This document shows, piece after piece, positions 1 through 12,450 of a DNA stretch of 64,000 nucleotides. The notes below the pieces were generated by a model that did no database searches, was not told the origin of the DNA, and saw only the letters and a list, made by a program, of their open reading frames with translations. The position numbers and the translations under genes are program-made. The first letter of the stretch is position 1. Each line of letters begins with the position of its first letter. Where the stretch lies: NCBI GenBank assembly GCA_018881555.1, contig JACAXG010000014.1, positions 5,288,697-5,352,696 on the forward strand. Reading direction: 5' to 3'. This stretch comes from Amblyornis subalaris (taxonomy: Eukaryota; Chordata; Aves; Passeriformes; Ptilonorhynchidae).

Positions 1-2949
1 CCTGCTTGGATAGATGCATGCACACACCAGCTTCTCTATTTTTTAGGGCACAAAGGCATCATTTTATTTGCCATTGAATAGGTTTCTATCTTGGTACAGG
101 TACATTTTAAATAACATGTTTATTCTGATGTTTTTCACTAGACTTCTTTTTTGGTAAACAGAAAAATAACAAATAACAAACTTTAAAACTATCCATTTTG
201 GCATAAGAGCAGTTTGTGTCATTTCTGTCAAGAAAAATTACTTTTTTGGTAAGATAAACTTCCTTCATCAATATTTAATCATACAATAAAAGTATCCCAG
301 TTTTTCTAAATAGCAGATTTGAGAGCATAATAAACTTCAGCATGATAATATTTGCAAAACGGGAGAGAAAAAGCGCTCGCTGAAGACGAGTTATAAATAC
401 CTCAGTGCCTCTGAAAAAAAATATCAAAATCTCTGACCCTATTATCCTACATGGTTATTTGTGATTTTTGTCATCTAGCTGTGTGTACCTACCTTCAGTT
501 TGGTCTGAGTAATATCTGACCAAATTACTTTTGCACCATCACTGACCCCCATGTGAAACCTTGAATCTGCTGTATTGCTAATGGTTCAGCTGTCCAATAG
601 TACCTGTATTTTACACTACACATCCTCCTAAGCCCTTGGTTGTCTTGTGATGGGAGACTTCTTGGGGAGCCAGATTTGGTCCTATCCTTAGAAGCAAACA
701 CCATTTAGGCTGCTCTGCCTTTGCCAGAATGCCAAACCCCACAGGAAAGGAACTGTCTGACTAGAAGCCAAGATGTGTGGATAAATTAGGATTTTTATGC
801 AACCTGTATCTCACCGCAGAACATTCCAACACAGAAGTAGTCCTCTGAGCTCCCAATATTCTGTTTTTCAACCAAGGCAGGAAGACATTAAGAAAAACTG
901 TGCAGCTCAGGATCCAGGTTAGGTCTGTGCCTAGTCCTGGTGGGTCGGGCACTCTGCGCTCCCCGGTTTTATGCTGCTGTAATTCATGCCCAGAAAACAA
1001 GGGGAATGAAAATTCTTTCATTTATGATAGAAGTAGCAGGACAAGTAGATAGCATGTTTCTAAATTCCCAGTTCACTCCATTTAATNACATATATTAGAA
1101 TAGTTTTAAATTAAGGCCCTCTGTATACTGTGGGGCTTTGGAAGTAATAGGTAACTCGACAGGGATTTCCNTTGCAAATGTTGCTCTCATTTTTCACACA
1201 TATCAAATGCATAAAATTGCTCATTTTATGTTTTNTTCGTGTGTAAATTAGTTTACATATAGAGATACTAGCTCAAATATTAGTCTGATACTTCCTTGAT
1301 GTAGTACCTCATGAAATTTTTGAATCAATCTAACAAGATCTGTATTTTAAGGTTGTAACAGCACTTTTTAATGGTTCAAAAGAGTAATGTGAACAATAGA
1401 TCTAGAGGTAAAAAACTCTCTTGGCAGCAGTACTGGCAAGAGAGAGAGTCCTAAATTTTTGCTTCTATTTAATGTGTGATCCATGTGTAAATCCCTGCCT
1501 TAGCCAACCTAGAAAACGCTACAGTAAAAATGTTGCAATTTGCACTACCATCCAATGGAGAATATATAGAAGACTGCATTGTTTGATATACTGATTTCTT
1601 CTAACCCAAGATGTACTGGCAAATAAATATTATTTTGGCAAAAAACTGCATTTGAATACATTATTACATGAAAAACTGCTACATGAAGNTCTATAAAAGG
1701 CCAGAGGAAATTATGTATATTGGTTAATATCCNTTGTTAAGCAAAGTAGGAAAATTGCCTTCCAGCAAATATAAATACTAGATACTAATGTATTTGTAAA
1801 AGTATTTTGAATATATCATGTGTTGTATATGTTGCAAGCAAAAAATATTTTTGAGAGAAGAAAGATTGCTTATATACCTTAATTAAGTACTTGAAATATA
1901 TCCTCCATGTTTCAGGCGATTTCTTGCTTGAGAAGCAAGACACAAACAAATCTTACTGGTGTTTTTTGTTGTTCTGCAGTAATTTTTCACTATTTTTTTC
2001 AAGATCCTAATGAAATAGAATGAAAAAGAGCTGGACAGTCTTTGTTTGGGAGACTCACTACACATTCAAGAGTTCTATTGATTTTAAAAATGACTTTTTC
2101 TGTATTTTTTGTCAGCTTTTGAATGTTTGTTTTTATGAAACCTCCCTTATTCATTATAATTTGTTAATTTTCTCAACACTTTCCACCAGAATTTTGGTTG
2201 AGGGGCCTTAAATTGCCGTAATTATGCTGACAAAATTCTGCACTTTTTATTTTATTTTATTATTGGAGAATGAAGAGTTCNGTACGGAAGCACAAAATAT
2301 AAAAAGAGAGGAGGCATAGCGCCGTATATCTCCAAATACTTTCAAAAAGATAAGGCAAACATATCCCTAAGCTGTTTTGCTTACTTAGGTTCTAATATCT
2401 CACGAGTTTGGTGAGCACTTATTTGTGTCATCTCACTGATTTCAACAGGAAACACTCGGGTGAATNAATTTCTTCCCAAAATGTTTGTTTCCATCGCTGC
2501 TTGTCGGTGTAATTTATTGCACATTAATTGATTTGCTTCTACGACTGAAATTTTCCTTTCAGCTCTAGGTAAATGCTGTGTCTCCAGTGGAGATGGGTTT
2601 GCATTTCATCTGCAAGGATTTACTAAAGCTGTGAGACACAATAAGGTGTCCTTTACTGAGCCCCCTGTGTGCTGTGGGGCCAAGCTACCCATGAACCCTA
2701 TTAATGACCCTGTAAAATACACTCCAGAACACCCTAGTGATGTTATAATTACTCACTTTATTGTTACATGGCTCTTAAAAAATAATTTCTAAATATTGTC
2801 TTTTTGCTATTATATGGTCCTTAACTAGGAATGCTAAATTATGGTGGACTGAGAGGGATAAAAGGAATTTTATCCCTTTACATTAAAAGGAATATTAACT
2901 TTCTTTCCACCATTTTTTTCTGATCATTTACCCCTCCTACGGGGGAGGA
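1..2949. other. AT-rich unique DNA, no gene seen
   Basis: No open frame of convincing length, no splice-bounded exon and no recognisable repeat family is visible here. The only low-complexity piece is a short T/A run near 2,248-2,272. The longest open frames (761-1,021 minus, 1,883-2,065 minus) are short, lack any domain I recognise and have random-looking composition. Single n characters occur at 1,087, 1,171, 1,235, 1,689, 1,732, 2,281 and 2,466. Calling it intergenic or intronic is an inference from absence. Confidence 0.6.
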
Positions 2950-3333
2950 TTGAGAGAATTGGGTTTGTTCAGCCTAGAAGAGAGAAGGCTTCAGAGTGAC
3001 CTCATTGTGGCCTCCCAGTACCTGCAGGAGCTACAAGGAAACTGGAGAGGGACTTTTTGCAAGGGTCTGGAGTGAGAGGACAAGGGGAATGGGTTCAAAC
3101 TGACAGAGAGTGTAGGTTTAGATTAGATATCAGGAAAAAANTCTNCCCTGTGAGNGTGGTGAGGCCCAGGTTGCCAAGAGAGGCTGTGGCTGCCCCATCC
3201 CTGGAAGTGTCCAGGGCAAGGTTGGACNGGACTTGGAGCAANCTGGTCTGGTGGAAGGTGTNCCTGCCCATGGCAGGTGGGTTNGAACAACAGCNTGTTT
3301 AAGGTCCCTTCCAACCCAAACTATTCTATGATT
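2950..3333 (+). mobile_element. CR1 LINE, 5'-truncated 3' fragment
   Basis: This is the 3' part of a chicken-repeat-1 (CR1) non-LTR retrotransposon in sense orientation. It starts in the segment reading GTTCAGCCTAGAAGAGAG and runs through the GTGGTGAGGCCCAGGTTGCC and TGCCCCATCCCTGGAAG blocks. It ends at CCAACCCAAACTATTCTATGATT, close to the usual CR1 3' terminus. The reverse-transcriptase part is missing, so it is a dead copy of the usual truncated kind. The reading frames across it (3,057-3,302 plus and 3,123-3,314 minus) are not genes. It carries eight n characters between 3,141 and 3,295, far above the local background. Confidence 0.93.
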
Positions 3334-5185
3334 TAAAATTTTTCTCTTTTAACACTTCATGGACTTGCACATTCTGTGTGTTCAAAGCTTAAAGCCCGTT
3401 GTAATCGATGGNTGTTTGGATGCACAGTTTGGATTTTGATTATCATTAGGTTCTTGGATTTATGTTAAAGATAACTTAAAATGGAAANGTACTCGCNATT
3501 TCTTATATTTTCTTTCTGCTANCAAATTCACTTGGCATCTGCCTTGCTAGTATAGATCTTTTATAATGTGAGTTCCCTCCAGCTGAAGATGTGCTTTTAA
3601 AATGTTATTGATAAATACAAGATATTACCTGCATTTTCTAGCAATCACAAAATTCAACATCTGTGGCATCATCTTTGCAGTTGTTTCTAAGGCAGATGTT
3701 GTAGAAGTAATGATCACAATTTGAAATTTAAGGTTCCATTCTTAAAGGGCTTTAAGACAATGCACACATTTCCTTTTCTTCCCCCTTCATAAGNGCATAA
3801 TGTTGCTTTTTTATCCTCTGAAAGTTCTATATAGTTTTTGGCTGGTTTATTTTTATAAATATTTCATAGGTAGTGTTTTGATCTCTGGTTCAAATTCAGT
3901 CATGGCAGCAGATGTTCTTGTTGATAGGTTTCTTTTGAAAATANTGTGTACAAACAAATTGACAAACAGGAGTATATTCAGTAGGTATAGTGGAACTGAT
4001 AATATTGAAGAAGTATTATGAAGAATAAATGCTCAGTTTTAACCTTGTTTTTTTCTTTGAAACATACAAAATATGAAAAAAAAAATTACATTATTGCTTG
4101 GCTATAGTGTATTGAANATGCAGCTGAGGGTCAGAAGAAGTCTGGATAATCTTAAGAACATGGAAAAAACCCTCCTCCTGCAGACAATGTTGTCTTGCAA
4201 CCACATCCAGTTCCAGGCTATCNTAGAGCAGGTCTTCCTGCAAGGTGGTGGCGAGCAGCTGTCATTAGGAACCATCAACTTTGCTGGAACCTGATCTGCT
4301 TTTACTAGGACCAAGCACAAATAGGAAATATTGTGTTTTGTACCAACATCTGTAGAACTGCTGGGTGCAGTGTCTCTGAAAGGTGTGCAGGTTTTGCTTC
4401 TGCTGCCTTGAGCACCAAAGAAAACTGGGTCCATGTATTTGTTTCTCTCTGTTACTCCCATTCTTGTAAGCACCTCCGTGGCTCACCACTCCTGAAGTCT
4501 TCAGTGTTCCAGAACAACTCTGGACAAATTTTGGATATTGCACTCATAGTATGTGAGTCTTGCTCTGCTTTTATTTGGTTCCCTTACAACACTCCAACAA
4601 AATAATTTTCAAAAATGAGCCCAAGTAGGTTTATTTCCCAATAAGGACTGAATGCTGGCATTTGGATGATGGAAATAGATAAGTTCTTTTGTTTGACTGT
4701 ACAGATGAGAGCTTTTGTCATGAGACTGTGCTTTTCATTTACGTGAGCTCTAGTCTTTTGCTGCTAAAACTTTTTATTCCTTTGAAAGCTTTTCCCATCA
4801 CATTCTCTGTAGTTTCTCAGTGTTTCCTCCTGAGAGATCTGCATGATTTAGGTAAAGATAATCAATCTCACTGAAAGAAACAAAATTACTTGTGACAATC
4901 AATGTGTGCTAATAGTTTCTTGTTGTTAAAGTCTTCCTGCAAAGTTGCAGAACCCAGCAGAAACATATTCAGAACGTGGTTCTTAACTTCTCCCTGCCAA
5001 GCAAGCAATATGCAAAGAGCCAAAGGAAATAAAAACAAACATATGAAGGGGCCTGGCTTTCACTAGCTGTAATCTGAGTTCATAGAGAATGAGGAAGATT
5101 TAAAAAAAACAAGCTCAGACTCTTGGTGACATCTAAGAAAAGGGCAAGTGGTAGTGGGCACCAGTTATAGGGGAAATTCCAGAAA
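3334..5185. other. Unique DNA, no gene seen
   Basis: AT-rich DNA with more n characters than average up to about 3,523. Between 4,100 and 4,600 frames are open on both strands (4,102-4,473 minus, 123 codons; 4,333-4,605 plus, 90 codons). They overlap each other, contain n, and show no motif or convincing splice signals. I regard them as chance frames in a slightly GC-richer patch. Confidence 0.5.
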
Positions 5186-5390
5186 TAAAAACCTCGTTTA
5201 TTGTGAGGGTGGTCAGACGCTGGGTCAGGTTGCCCAGAGCGGTTGGGGAGTCTCCAGTGCATGGAGATATTGAGTCCCCACCTGGACGCAGACCTGAGTA
5301 ACCTGCTGTAGTTGACCCTGGTCCAGCAGGGCAGCTGGTGACCTGAAGTCTCCAGAGGTCCCAGCCACCTCAAGGCTGTGATTCTGTGAC
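5186..5390 (+). mobile_element. CR1 LINE 3' fragment
   Basis: Sense-oriented CR1 3' end of a different subfamily from the copy at 2,950. Recognisable blocks are TGTGAGGGTGGTCAGACGC, CAGGTTGCCCAGAGCGGTTG, GAGTCTCCAGTGCATGGAGA and CTCCAGAGGTCCC, with the terminal GATTCTGTGA. Scattered substitutions and small indels relative to the family pattern suggest an old copy. The 123-codon frame on the opposite strand (5,080-5,451) is an antisense reading across it. Confidence 0.9.
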
Positions 5391-7603
5391 TTGAGGCAGA
5401 GCAGTGGGTGCGGAGTACTATGAGGGGGCAGATGAAATATTCTCTAGACATCTACCCGATGTTTTAACCCCTGATTATCTTTGTAAACCTTGTCTCTGCA
5501 TAGTCTGGGCTCTCATGAAGATGAATTAGCCCATTATAGTTGTCTTAGGCAAAAAAAATGCTTTTCTACAGAGCAACAACCACACTGCTACCTTTTTTTG
5601 ACACGAGTAGTTGTATCATCTACTCACATGTGCAAAGGTTTCAGCCTGTGGCTCACAGGCAGAGCAGGGATTACTTATCCTACCATCCCAATGGAGTAAG
5701 CTGGCTCTGTTTTGACAGCCTGGCAGTGAGAGATAATGATCTGTCTCCTGAAAACTTAACCATGGCTTATGTGCAGAGCAGAGATGCAGAACCTTTTTCA
5801 CACCTAAGCCTTTCAAGGTCTTTTGGTAAACCCTGCCCTTACTGTAGCATTACCCAGAAATTAAACAGGGGTGAAGGTGGNTGAGAATCAAATGGTCACA
5901 GGTCAGATCAAGCGAAGGCTTATGCTGTAGCTTTCTCAGCTGGAATTTGGGTTTTCAGGAGTGGAGCTCCTGATTTTAAGGAATCCTAAAGATTGCCTGC
6001 AAATTGTAAGGAAGTGGAAGACTATGTTTTCTCTCTCTTCTTTGCCTGTTTTTCCTCTTAGGAAAGGATCCAGTGTAAGCTGTGGCTAAGCCCATGAAAT
6101 CTTGACTTGTTTTTGTTTGGTTGCATTTATTTAGGTTCAGTCTCCAACCACTGCCATCCTAATTTTTTTTTTTTCCCTTTGTTTTTCTCATGCCAGAGTG
6201 TTTCCTCTGTGCTGTCGCTCATCTCACTGTTCCTTTTCCACACAATTTGGCAATTCCTGAGGACATATTTTTTCACATCTCTTGACACATATTGAAAAAT
6301 CACATGTTGATAAGGACCAATTTCTTAACTAGAAACTGCCTGTGCTACGGATGAATACATCGCTTAGGGTACATTAGTGAAATTCTAAAACCTTACTTTT
6401 TGGAAGCTGATCGTACACTAAAAGCAGCAAAAAGGNNAAAAAAAATTGAATTGCCAATTACGGCTAATAGCTTTCTGCAATTGACATGAATAAAGCAGAT
6501 TGAAGGTACTCTTAAAAGCAGCTTCTCAGTAAATCCAAGCAGTGAAATGTTTTGGAATGAAGCAGTTGCAAAAAGCAGGTTAAATATCCNGTGCTTAACA
6601 GCTTGCAGAATCTAGTAGTCTGTTTTAGAGGCATCTTTGGGGATTTTTCTGTAAGAATACAGCTGATAAATGGGTTTATTTTCCCTTGAGAGTGTTTACA
6701 TATACCAGATATTATTTGCTGCATCCCCTTAAAAAGAATCCTCCCCCCAAAAATGTTAGTTTTAAAAGACTACAAAAAGAAATCACCCAATACTAGTGAT
6801 AAACCTTACTATTTTATTAAATGTGTTCATTATTATCAACTCTTCAACATCAATATTTCTAAGGTGACTCAAACAAGGTGAAGTACTTTCTCTGAAAGCC
6901 GAAGATGTATTTTGTATATTAAGTCACGCATTTTTCAGAAGGAATATTCTAGTAGTTTTAAAGATGGAAGAATTTCAAGAGAAGCAAAGAGCTTGTTACA
7001 TACTATGATAAGCAAAGAAGTAAAGATGACTCACCGAAACAGGGCTTTCTGAACATTTTTTTATATTTATATATTTCTCAGCTCTGTGTAAAGCACAGAT
7101 GAAAGGTTAAGAGAGTAATAAACAAAGCTGGAATGTGATTTTGATGGGTAAGCTGCACTTTGATCTTCAGACTATAAAACACTGCTACCTGGGTCACAAC
7201 TAACACTCAGCGGGACAAACAATCACTTGTTCGCTGCNCTATAAAATTCACAGTTCCTTACTCTGTGCCATTCTAGCAAACATCCTGTGGCACTGGAGGA
7301 AGGAAAGGGAGAATGTAGGTGTTTTAGCAATTCGTGTAATTTAAAGCAACTTTAAACACGTGTTAAAGTTTTCTTTGAAGTTCTGTGATCTTTGACAAAT
7401 AGCTCTGTAGGAATGGATTTATAGCAAATACTGAGAAATGTTAAAGATCTTGAAAATACTAACAATATANGAAATTAGTTAAACACAGGAATGAAATTGC
7501 AGGTTATGTGATATCTTAAAGAAAAAAAGAAATCAGTGCTGCTTTTATTTCAGTTAGACAAGATTACTTTTCTTACCACACCAAAGTGTTCTGCCTTATG
7601 ATT
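5391..7603. other. Unique DNA, no gene seen
   Basis: No gene or family repeat is recognised. Frames between 5,490 and 5,884 are open in overlapping phases on both strands and share no codon-like signal. There is a T12 run at 6,163-6,174 and a double n at 6,436-6,437 beside an A run. From 6,700 to 7,560 the DNA is plain AT-rich sequence. Confidence 0.5.
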
Positions 7604-7685
7604 TCATAGAGAATATCCTGAGTTGGAAGGGACCCACAAGGAACATCGAAATCCAACTCCTGTTCCTGCTCAGGACAGTCCCAAT
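7604..7685 (-). mobile_element. CR1 LINE 3' end, inverted
   Basis: The segment starts TCATAGAGAATATCCTGAG and continues TTGGAAGGGACCCACAAGG. Read on the minus strand this is the CR1 3' terminus (CCTTGTGGGTCCCTTCCAAC followed by a GGATATTC tail). Only about 80 bases remain. It lies about 110 bases from a second CR1 piece in the opposite orientation (7,795-7,946), with the two 5' sides facing each other. Confidence 0.85.
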
Positions 7686-7794
7686 TTCCATTTTCTGCTG
7701 CTCATTCATTCCTTCAGAAAGATGTCTACTTCTTTTTAAGTTAGTTGGTTTCCCTCCTATTTCCCAAGCACAATTATCTGTGCTCTCGGATCCG

Positions 7795-7946
7795 AAGCTG
7801 TGCCATCTCTGTCCCTGGAAGGGTTCAAAAAGAGGTGGAGATGTGGCCCTTGGGGATATGGCTGAGTAGTGAGCATGGCAGGGCTGGGTTAATGGTTGGA
7901 CTNGATCACCTCTGAGGTCTTTTCCAACATTAATGATTCTGTGATT
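7795..7946 (+). mobile_element. CR1 LINE 3' fragment
   Basis: Sense CR1 3' end: CTGTCCCTGGAAGGGTTCAA, then AGTAGTGAGCATGGCAGGG, GGTTAATGGTTGGACT, GAGGTCTTTTCCAAC and the terminal AATGATTCTGTGATT. It pairs with the inverted fragment at 7,604-7,685. The spacer at 7,686-7,794 does not look like CR1, so the pair probably records two insertions or one insertion with 5' inversion. An antisense frame at 7,596-7,961 spans both pieces and is not a gene. Confidence 0.9.
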
Positions 7947-8689
7947 TGCACATTGCTCCATAGTTTCACATCAGTCTGAAGAAAAGATCAATCTGAGATA
8001 AGGGGAAGGCTATCTCAGGAGCATGACAGACAGAAAGAGTACAGTAGAAAATCTAGATCCTTTAAAAAAACATGGGTGTGATGTTTCCTTTCTTTTGGTA
8101 TGCCTGGTCTTTGTTGCTAAAATAGTTTTTGTGCGTTTATAACCACTATGATTTCTGTTGTTCCTGATTAACTATAAATATGAGTAGTTCTACTGATTGC
8201 AGATAGATTGCCTACATGTATAAAATTAACATATGAGAGATTTTTATCGAGTCTGTCTTGCAGAATACAGTAAAGAAAACAGGGGAGGTTTACTCTTAAG
8301 GAAACTGGCAAAATAAATGTTTTTTCCCTTGGAATCTCAATGCAGGAAAAAGTGTGATTTCCACTTGACCATCTTTGTTTTATGTATCAATTGTAAAATA
8401 AATATTAGTAATTCTAAAGACACTTATTGTTCTTGGTTATCTTAATAAACACCTTGTAGTATTTTATTAGATCACAATAGTAAAAATTGTCTTTTTTTTT
8501 AAATAAACAAAACCCAACCAATGAGAACTACACCCATACTGACCTTTTTATGTACAAGATAGTCACAAGATTATTGCATAGTCAGAATAGGGTTATAACA
8601 AATGCATAGATTGTGCTTAAAAGCATGACCATATCTTCTAATTATGTCCTTGATTCTAGCAAATTTCAGGCAATAAAAAGCTCATTAAT
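7947..8689. other. AT-rich unique DNA, nothing recognised
   Basis: No gene, repeat family or clear regulatory cluster. Short T and A runs occur near 8,490. Every frame is closed within a few tens of codons. Confidence 0.5.
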
Positions 8690-9360
8690 TTTAATTGTGT
8701 TGGATCAAGCCCCATATTTATAATGCGATGTAATTGTCCACTGCATTCCTGACATCTGGCAATAAAATTCTCGGTCATAAAGCAAGCACTAGATTATATT
8801 TATTGGTGCAGGATTAGCCATCAGGCAATGGTTAGTCAGGAACAAAAATCTATTCAGAGCATTCCTTCATCAATGATTAGGAAATTAAGTCAGAATATAT
8901 ATTTATTTATATTTATTTAAATGTTGCATTGCTCCTGTCACAATGATATCAAAGTAAAGCAGATACAAGCTGTTGTTGCTGACAGAACAACTTCATTTCA
9001 ATCTGTTAGAGGTTGAAGGATATGCATATTTATTCCATTTTTTTTTTATTTTTCTCTCCAGAGATTTCCACCACTGAAAATTTGGCTAGCAGGAAAGAAC
9101 TGACATGCCATAAGTTTGAGCTGGCATGTTGTATCACAAGGCTGTGATATGCCTTTCTGGCTTGATTTGTCTGTANAAAAAAAAGAAAGATTTTTAGTGT
9201 CCTTTACAATTGTTTCTCAGCAGAGGAGACAATACTGGAAATACCCAGATTGTTAAAACTACTCTGGATTACACAAATGCCACTGCATGCTATTTATCTG
9301 TTTGTTAATTACACCTGACTAATTAATTAATNGCTTTCTCTTTGATTCATTACAGAGAGA
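8690..9360. promoter_or_regulatory. Candidate conserved non-coding element (enhancer-like)
   Basis: An AT-rich but non-repetitive block packed with words bound by developmental transcription factors. These include ATATTTATAATG at 8,714 (CDX/HOX-like), a TGATTAGGAAATTAAG patch near 8,873, repeated TATTTATTTA from 8,898 (MEF2/FOX-like) and TATGCATATTTATTCC at 9,021 (POU/MEF2-like). Further on are TGTTTGTTAATTAC near 9,299 (FOX-like) and TAATTAATTAAT at 9,320 (homeodomain core). No frame is open. The texture matches vertebrate CNEs; conservation itself is not shown here. Confidence 0.4.
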
Positions 9361-12300
9361 TTGATAGGGCTTACGGCTCTGACACTTCCAATACTGTANC
9401 TACGCACAGCCCAAATATTTGGTTTGTGGGATGCAACAGGGAGATTAAGATAACTTATCTCATTCCACACTTCCATCTCCATGGCATTTGCTTTGTCTCC
9501 CAGCCAGGGAGCGTTGGCCTGGCTGCTGCTTGTGCACAGCTGAGTGGAACCCAGGGGGGGAACGATTATTCCTCCCTCCTTGCTTGTTCTACACCAAAGA
9601 GCAGGTACTCATGGCGTTTCCCTCCCCTTGATCCTCCAGTACAAGGCACTTTACACCAGTGAGTGCATAACACTCGAAGCTGTTGCAGCACCACACACCC
9701 TCAGAGACTATTCCAGGGCTCCTTGTCAGGGAGCTGGAGTGCTGCGCTGAATTGTGTGACACGCAGGGAAGTTAATAAAGGACCCGTGTCGACCTGAAAG
9801 CCAGGGAATGCTGTATCCTTACATCTAGACTGGAAATAGAAGAGAGACCAGAAATCTGGCATTATGGTCCGTTTATTTTTTTAGGAAGCCGCGTTTAATC
9901 TCTTATTCTTCACGTAAAGAACTAAATCAAATATCACAGCTGGTCATGTGTTCTCCCCCCTTTGCTGAATAACTCATCAAAGCCTTTAAAAAGTAAATAA
10001 TGATGTGTGAAAAAAATGACTGTTGATAACTTATTTAAGCAATTTAACCTGTTGGACGCTTTGTTGTAAATTTTTACAGGACTAACTTTGTTTTCTACTT
10101 CTTTTCANATTCTAAATTTGNATCTGATTTGTANTAATAGAAAATGGGAAAAGCAAATATGCAGTTGAATAGTTTTTCCAGGAAGTCCTGCCGCTGTACA
10201 GCTTTCAGCAATATTTTCAGAAACTGCCTATGCCAATGTTTCTATTTTTGTTTCAGAGAATAATTAAATTGTAATGCAGAAGGCTATCTGAACTTGTATC
10301 AGTAAAGTGGCCAAAGTGAAATGTGTCATTGCATGAGTGATGGAACAGAGGAAATAGCACAGTAATATTGCAATTATTCCTCTAATGAGCTCAGATTCGT
10401 TGTTATTTTTGAGATATGTGGTTCTTAGAGCTTGGTAGAGAGATAAGCAGAGGGAGGTGAATGTGACAGGGCTGTGTGTACACGATGCTGAATGGCAGAT
10501 GTGGTTTGATGTCACTGGTTTTGGTTTGAAAGTGTGGTGTTTCTTTCAATACCTCTGTTTCTTCCNCTCAACCACTTTTAGCTCTGTTTTTTGATCACTC
10601 ATGTATCTAAGAAGAAAGGTTCTTCCACCCCCACCAGCATTAGTTCAGTAAATCTAGGTGTCATCTGCCTAACAGCATAATGAGCAGTAATAACTCATAA
10701 TGACCATAATGAGCACTAACAGCTGAACATGTCAAATATACTGGAAAAAAAGAATAGTTCCCTATGGGACTCCAGCCTCCTCCAAGTGGAGTTACAAAGT
10801 GCCACTGGAGATAGCTGAACTACTGAACTGCAGTGCAGCCACAGCTTGTTCCAAAAAATCATTTCGAGAGAGAGACAACTCTTGTTGACATTTTTTGACA
10901 TTATAGTCATTATAAGGTGAGAGTTCTCAGAGGATTTTGAAACAAAACAGGTGTTTGAGTTTCTAATCAAACCTGAAGGACAAGTTCTTTACATCGGGGC
11001 AAAACCACAGTGCAAATCTAACACTGGCCACAGGGCAGCACACTGAGTTGGCTTCTGCTAAAGGTGGGATCACATTTTGTGAGAGCATTGGGGACATTTA
11101 AGGTAGGATGTGACCCAATACATTGCTGGTTTACTCTGTGTCTATAGCACAAGCAGGTCTTGGGAGTAACTGCAATCTGACAGGCTGCATGCCATTCCCA
11201 CTAGTGTTTGCAGCTACAGATGTCCCAAATTAATTTATTTGATTTATCTTACACAAAAGTTTGTTGGTTTTGCAATTCTCATATTTCAGGCCTCTGGGAA
11301 TATTCTGACATTTTGTATATTTTTGGTTGGNTTTTTTTTTTTTACTTAATTTTGCTGATGCGTCACAAGAAAAGACTTCTACATTTACCTGGAAAATTAA
11401 ACTGTGACAGATATCATCGTGCTTCCCTTGATACTGGCTCATGCTCTATGCAGAAAATAGTAACAGTAATGTTATTTTCTTCTAAAACGAACTTTTAAAC
11501 CTCTATAAAAATCAGCTATATTTTGAGCCATTCTATTCTAATCTTTATGTGTGGAAATTTATATATGGGACTACAAAAATAAAATGAAGCACCCAGGTTT
11601 CAATCCTATGATAAACAGAATCAGAGAAACTGTAGGAAACAATAGGATGTGTTATCAAGTGTATTCCCAAGTAGATTTTGGGCATCAAAGATGTTACTGA
11701 AGTAAGGCTGTTGCCTAAAATTGATGCAATTTTCTTTAGCTGAAGTACTCATCAAGTTTTTAAGTACATGCATATTTTTCCCAGTAAGTGGTCCAGTTTG
11801 TTTCACCTCAGCTAATTGCAGTCATGTGGATTTGTTTGCCACATCAGGGCCTGAGAGTCTGAGAGTATCAATATTTATCAAAACCCAAAGAAATCTAAGG
11901 AAATATTAAAAAAGTGTTGCTGCAGTAATCAGCGAGAAAAGTGAGCCCAAATGTCGCCATCGGCAGTGTCACTGTGACGTGGTGCTNAACACAGTCAGCT
12001 AAATACACGTTGTGCATAGCAACTGACTGCATGGGTTAGGAAAACATCTTTCATGAAACCTGTGTGGGTGGAGACTTTTCCAAGGAATGCCAGCCTATTG
12101 TTTCCGTAATGGGAAAAATTCTGGCTGATCTCATAAGCTTTTTTTGTTGTTTACGTGGTATGTGAAGGAAGAAGTCAGAAGCTTCTCTAAATGCTAAAAC
12201 AGAAAGTTCTCTGAATACCGAGAATTATTTCTATAGGATAATCACTGTATGTGCAATGTTATTCTTATCCTTAATTGGGTCAGTCATAGAAACAATGAGA

Positions 12301-12450
12301 AAACCAATGTGACTCCTCTGTTCTGACCACAGAAAGTGTCTGTGCTTGCATGTAGGGGTTTATATGTTATTATATGTGCACACATTCAGGCACACCTGGA
12401 TGTTACAGCTGTCATATATCAACACTTGGCATGTATTTGACAGGTCTCAT
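9361..12450. other. Unique DNA, no gene seen
   Basis: Mostly AT-rich with a GC-richer patch at 9,480-9,760, where frames are open in two phases (9,342-9,662 and 9,544-9,750) without any recognisable domain. A short imperfect tandem repeat lies at 10,675-10,719. A T run follows an n at 11,331. I see no exon with good splice sites. Confidence 0.5.
10675..10719. repeat. Short imperfect tandem duplication
   Basis: The word CATAATGAGCAGTAA at 10,675 recurs as CATAATGAGCACTAA at 10,705, a 30-base period. A third partial copy (CATAATGA) lies at 10,696. This looks like slippage rather than a transposon. No function is implied. Confidence 0.75.

Noticed and set aside
5080..5451. 123-codon minus-strand open frame
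   Set aside because: Most of it lies across the CR1 3' fragment at 5,186-5,390 in antisense.
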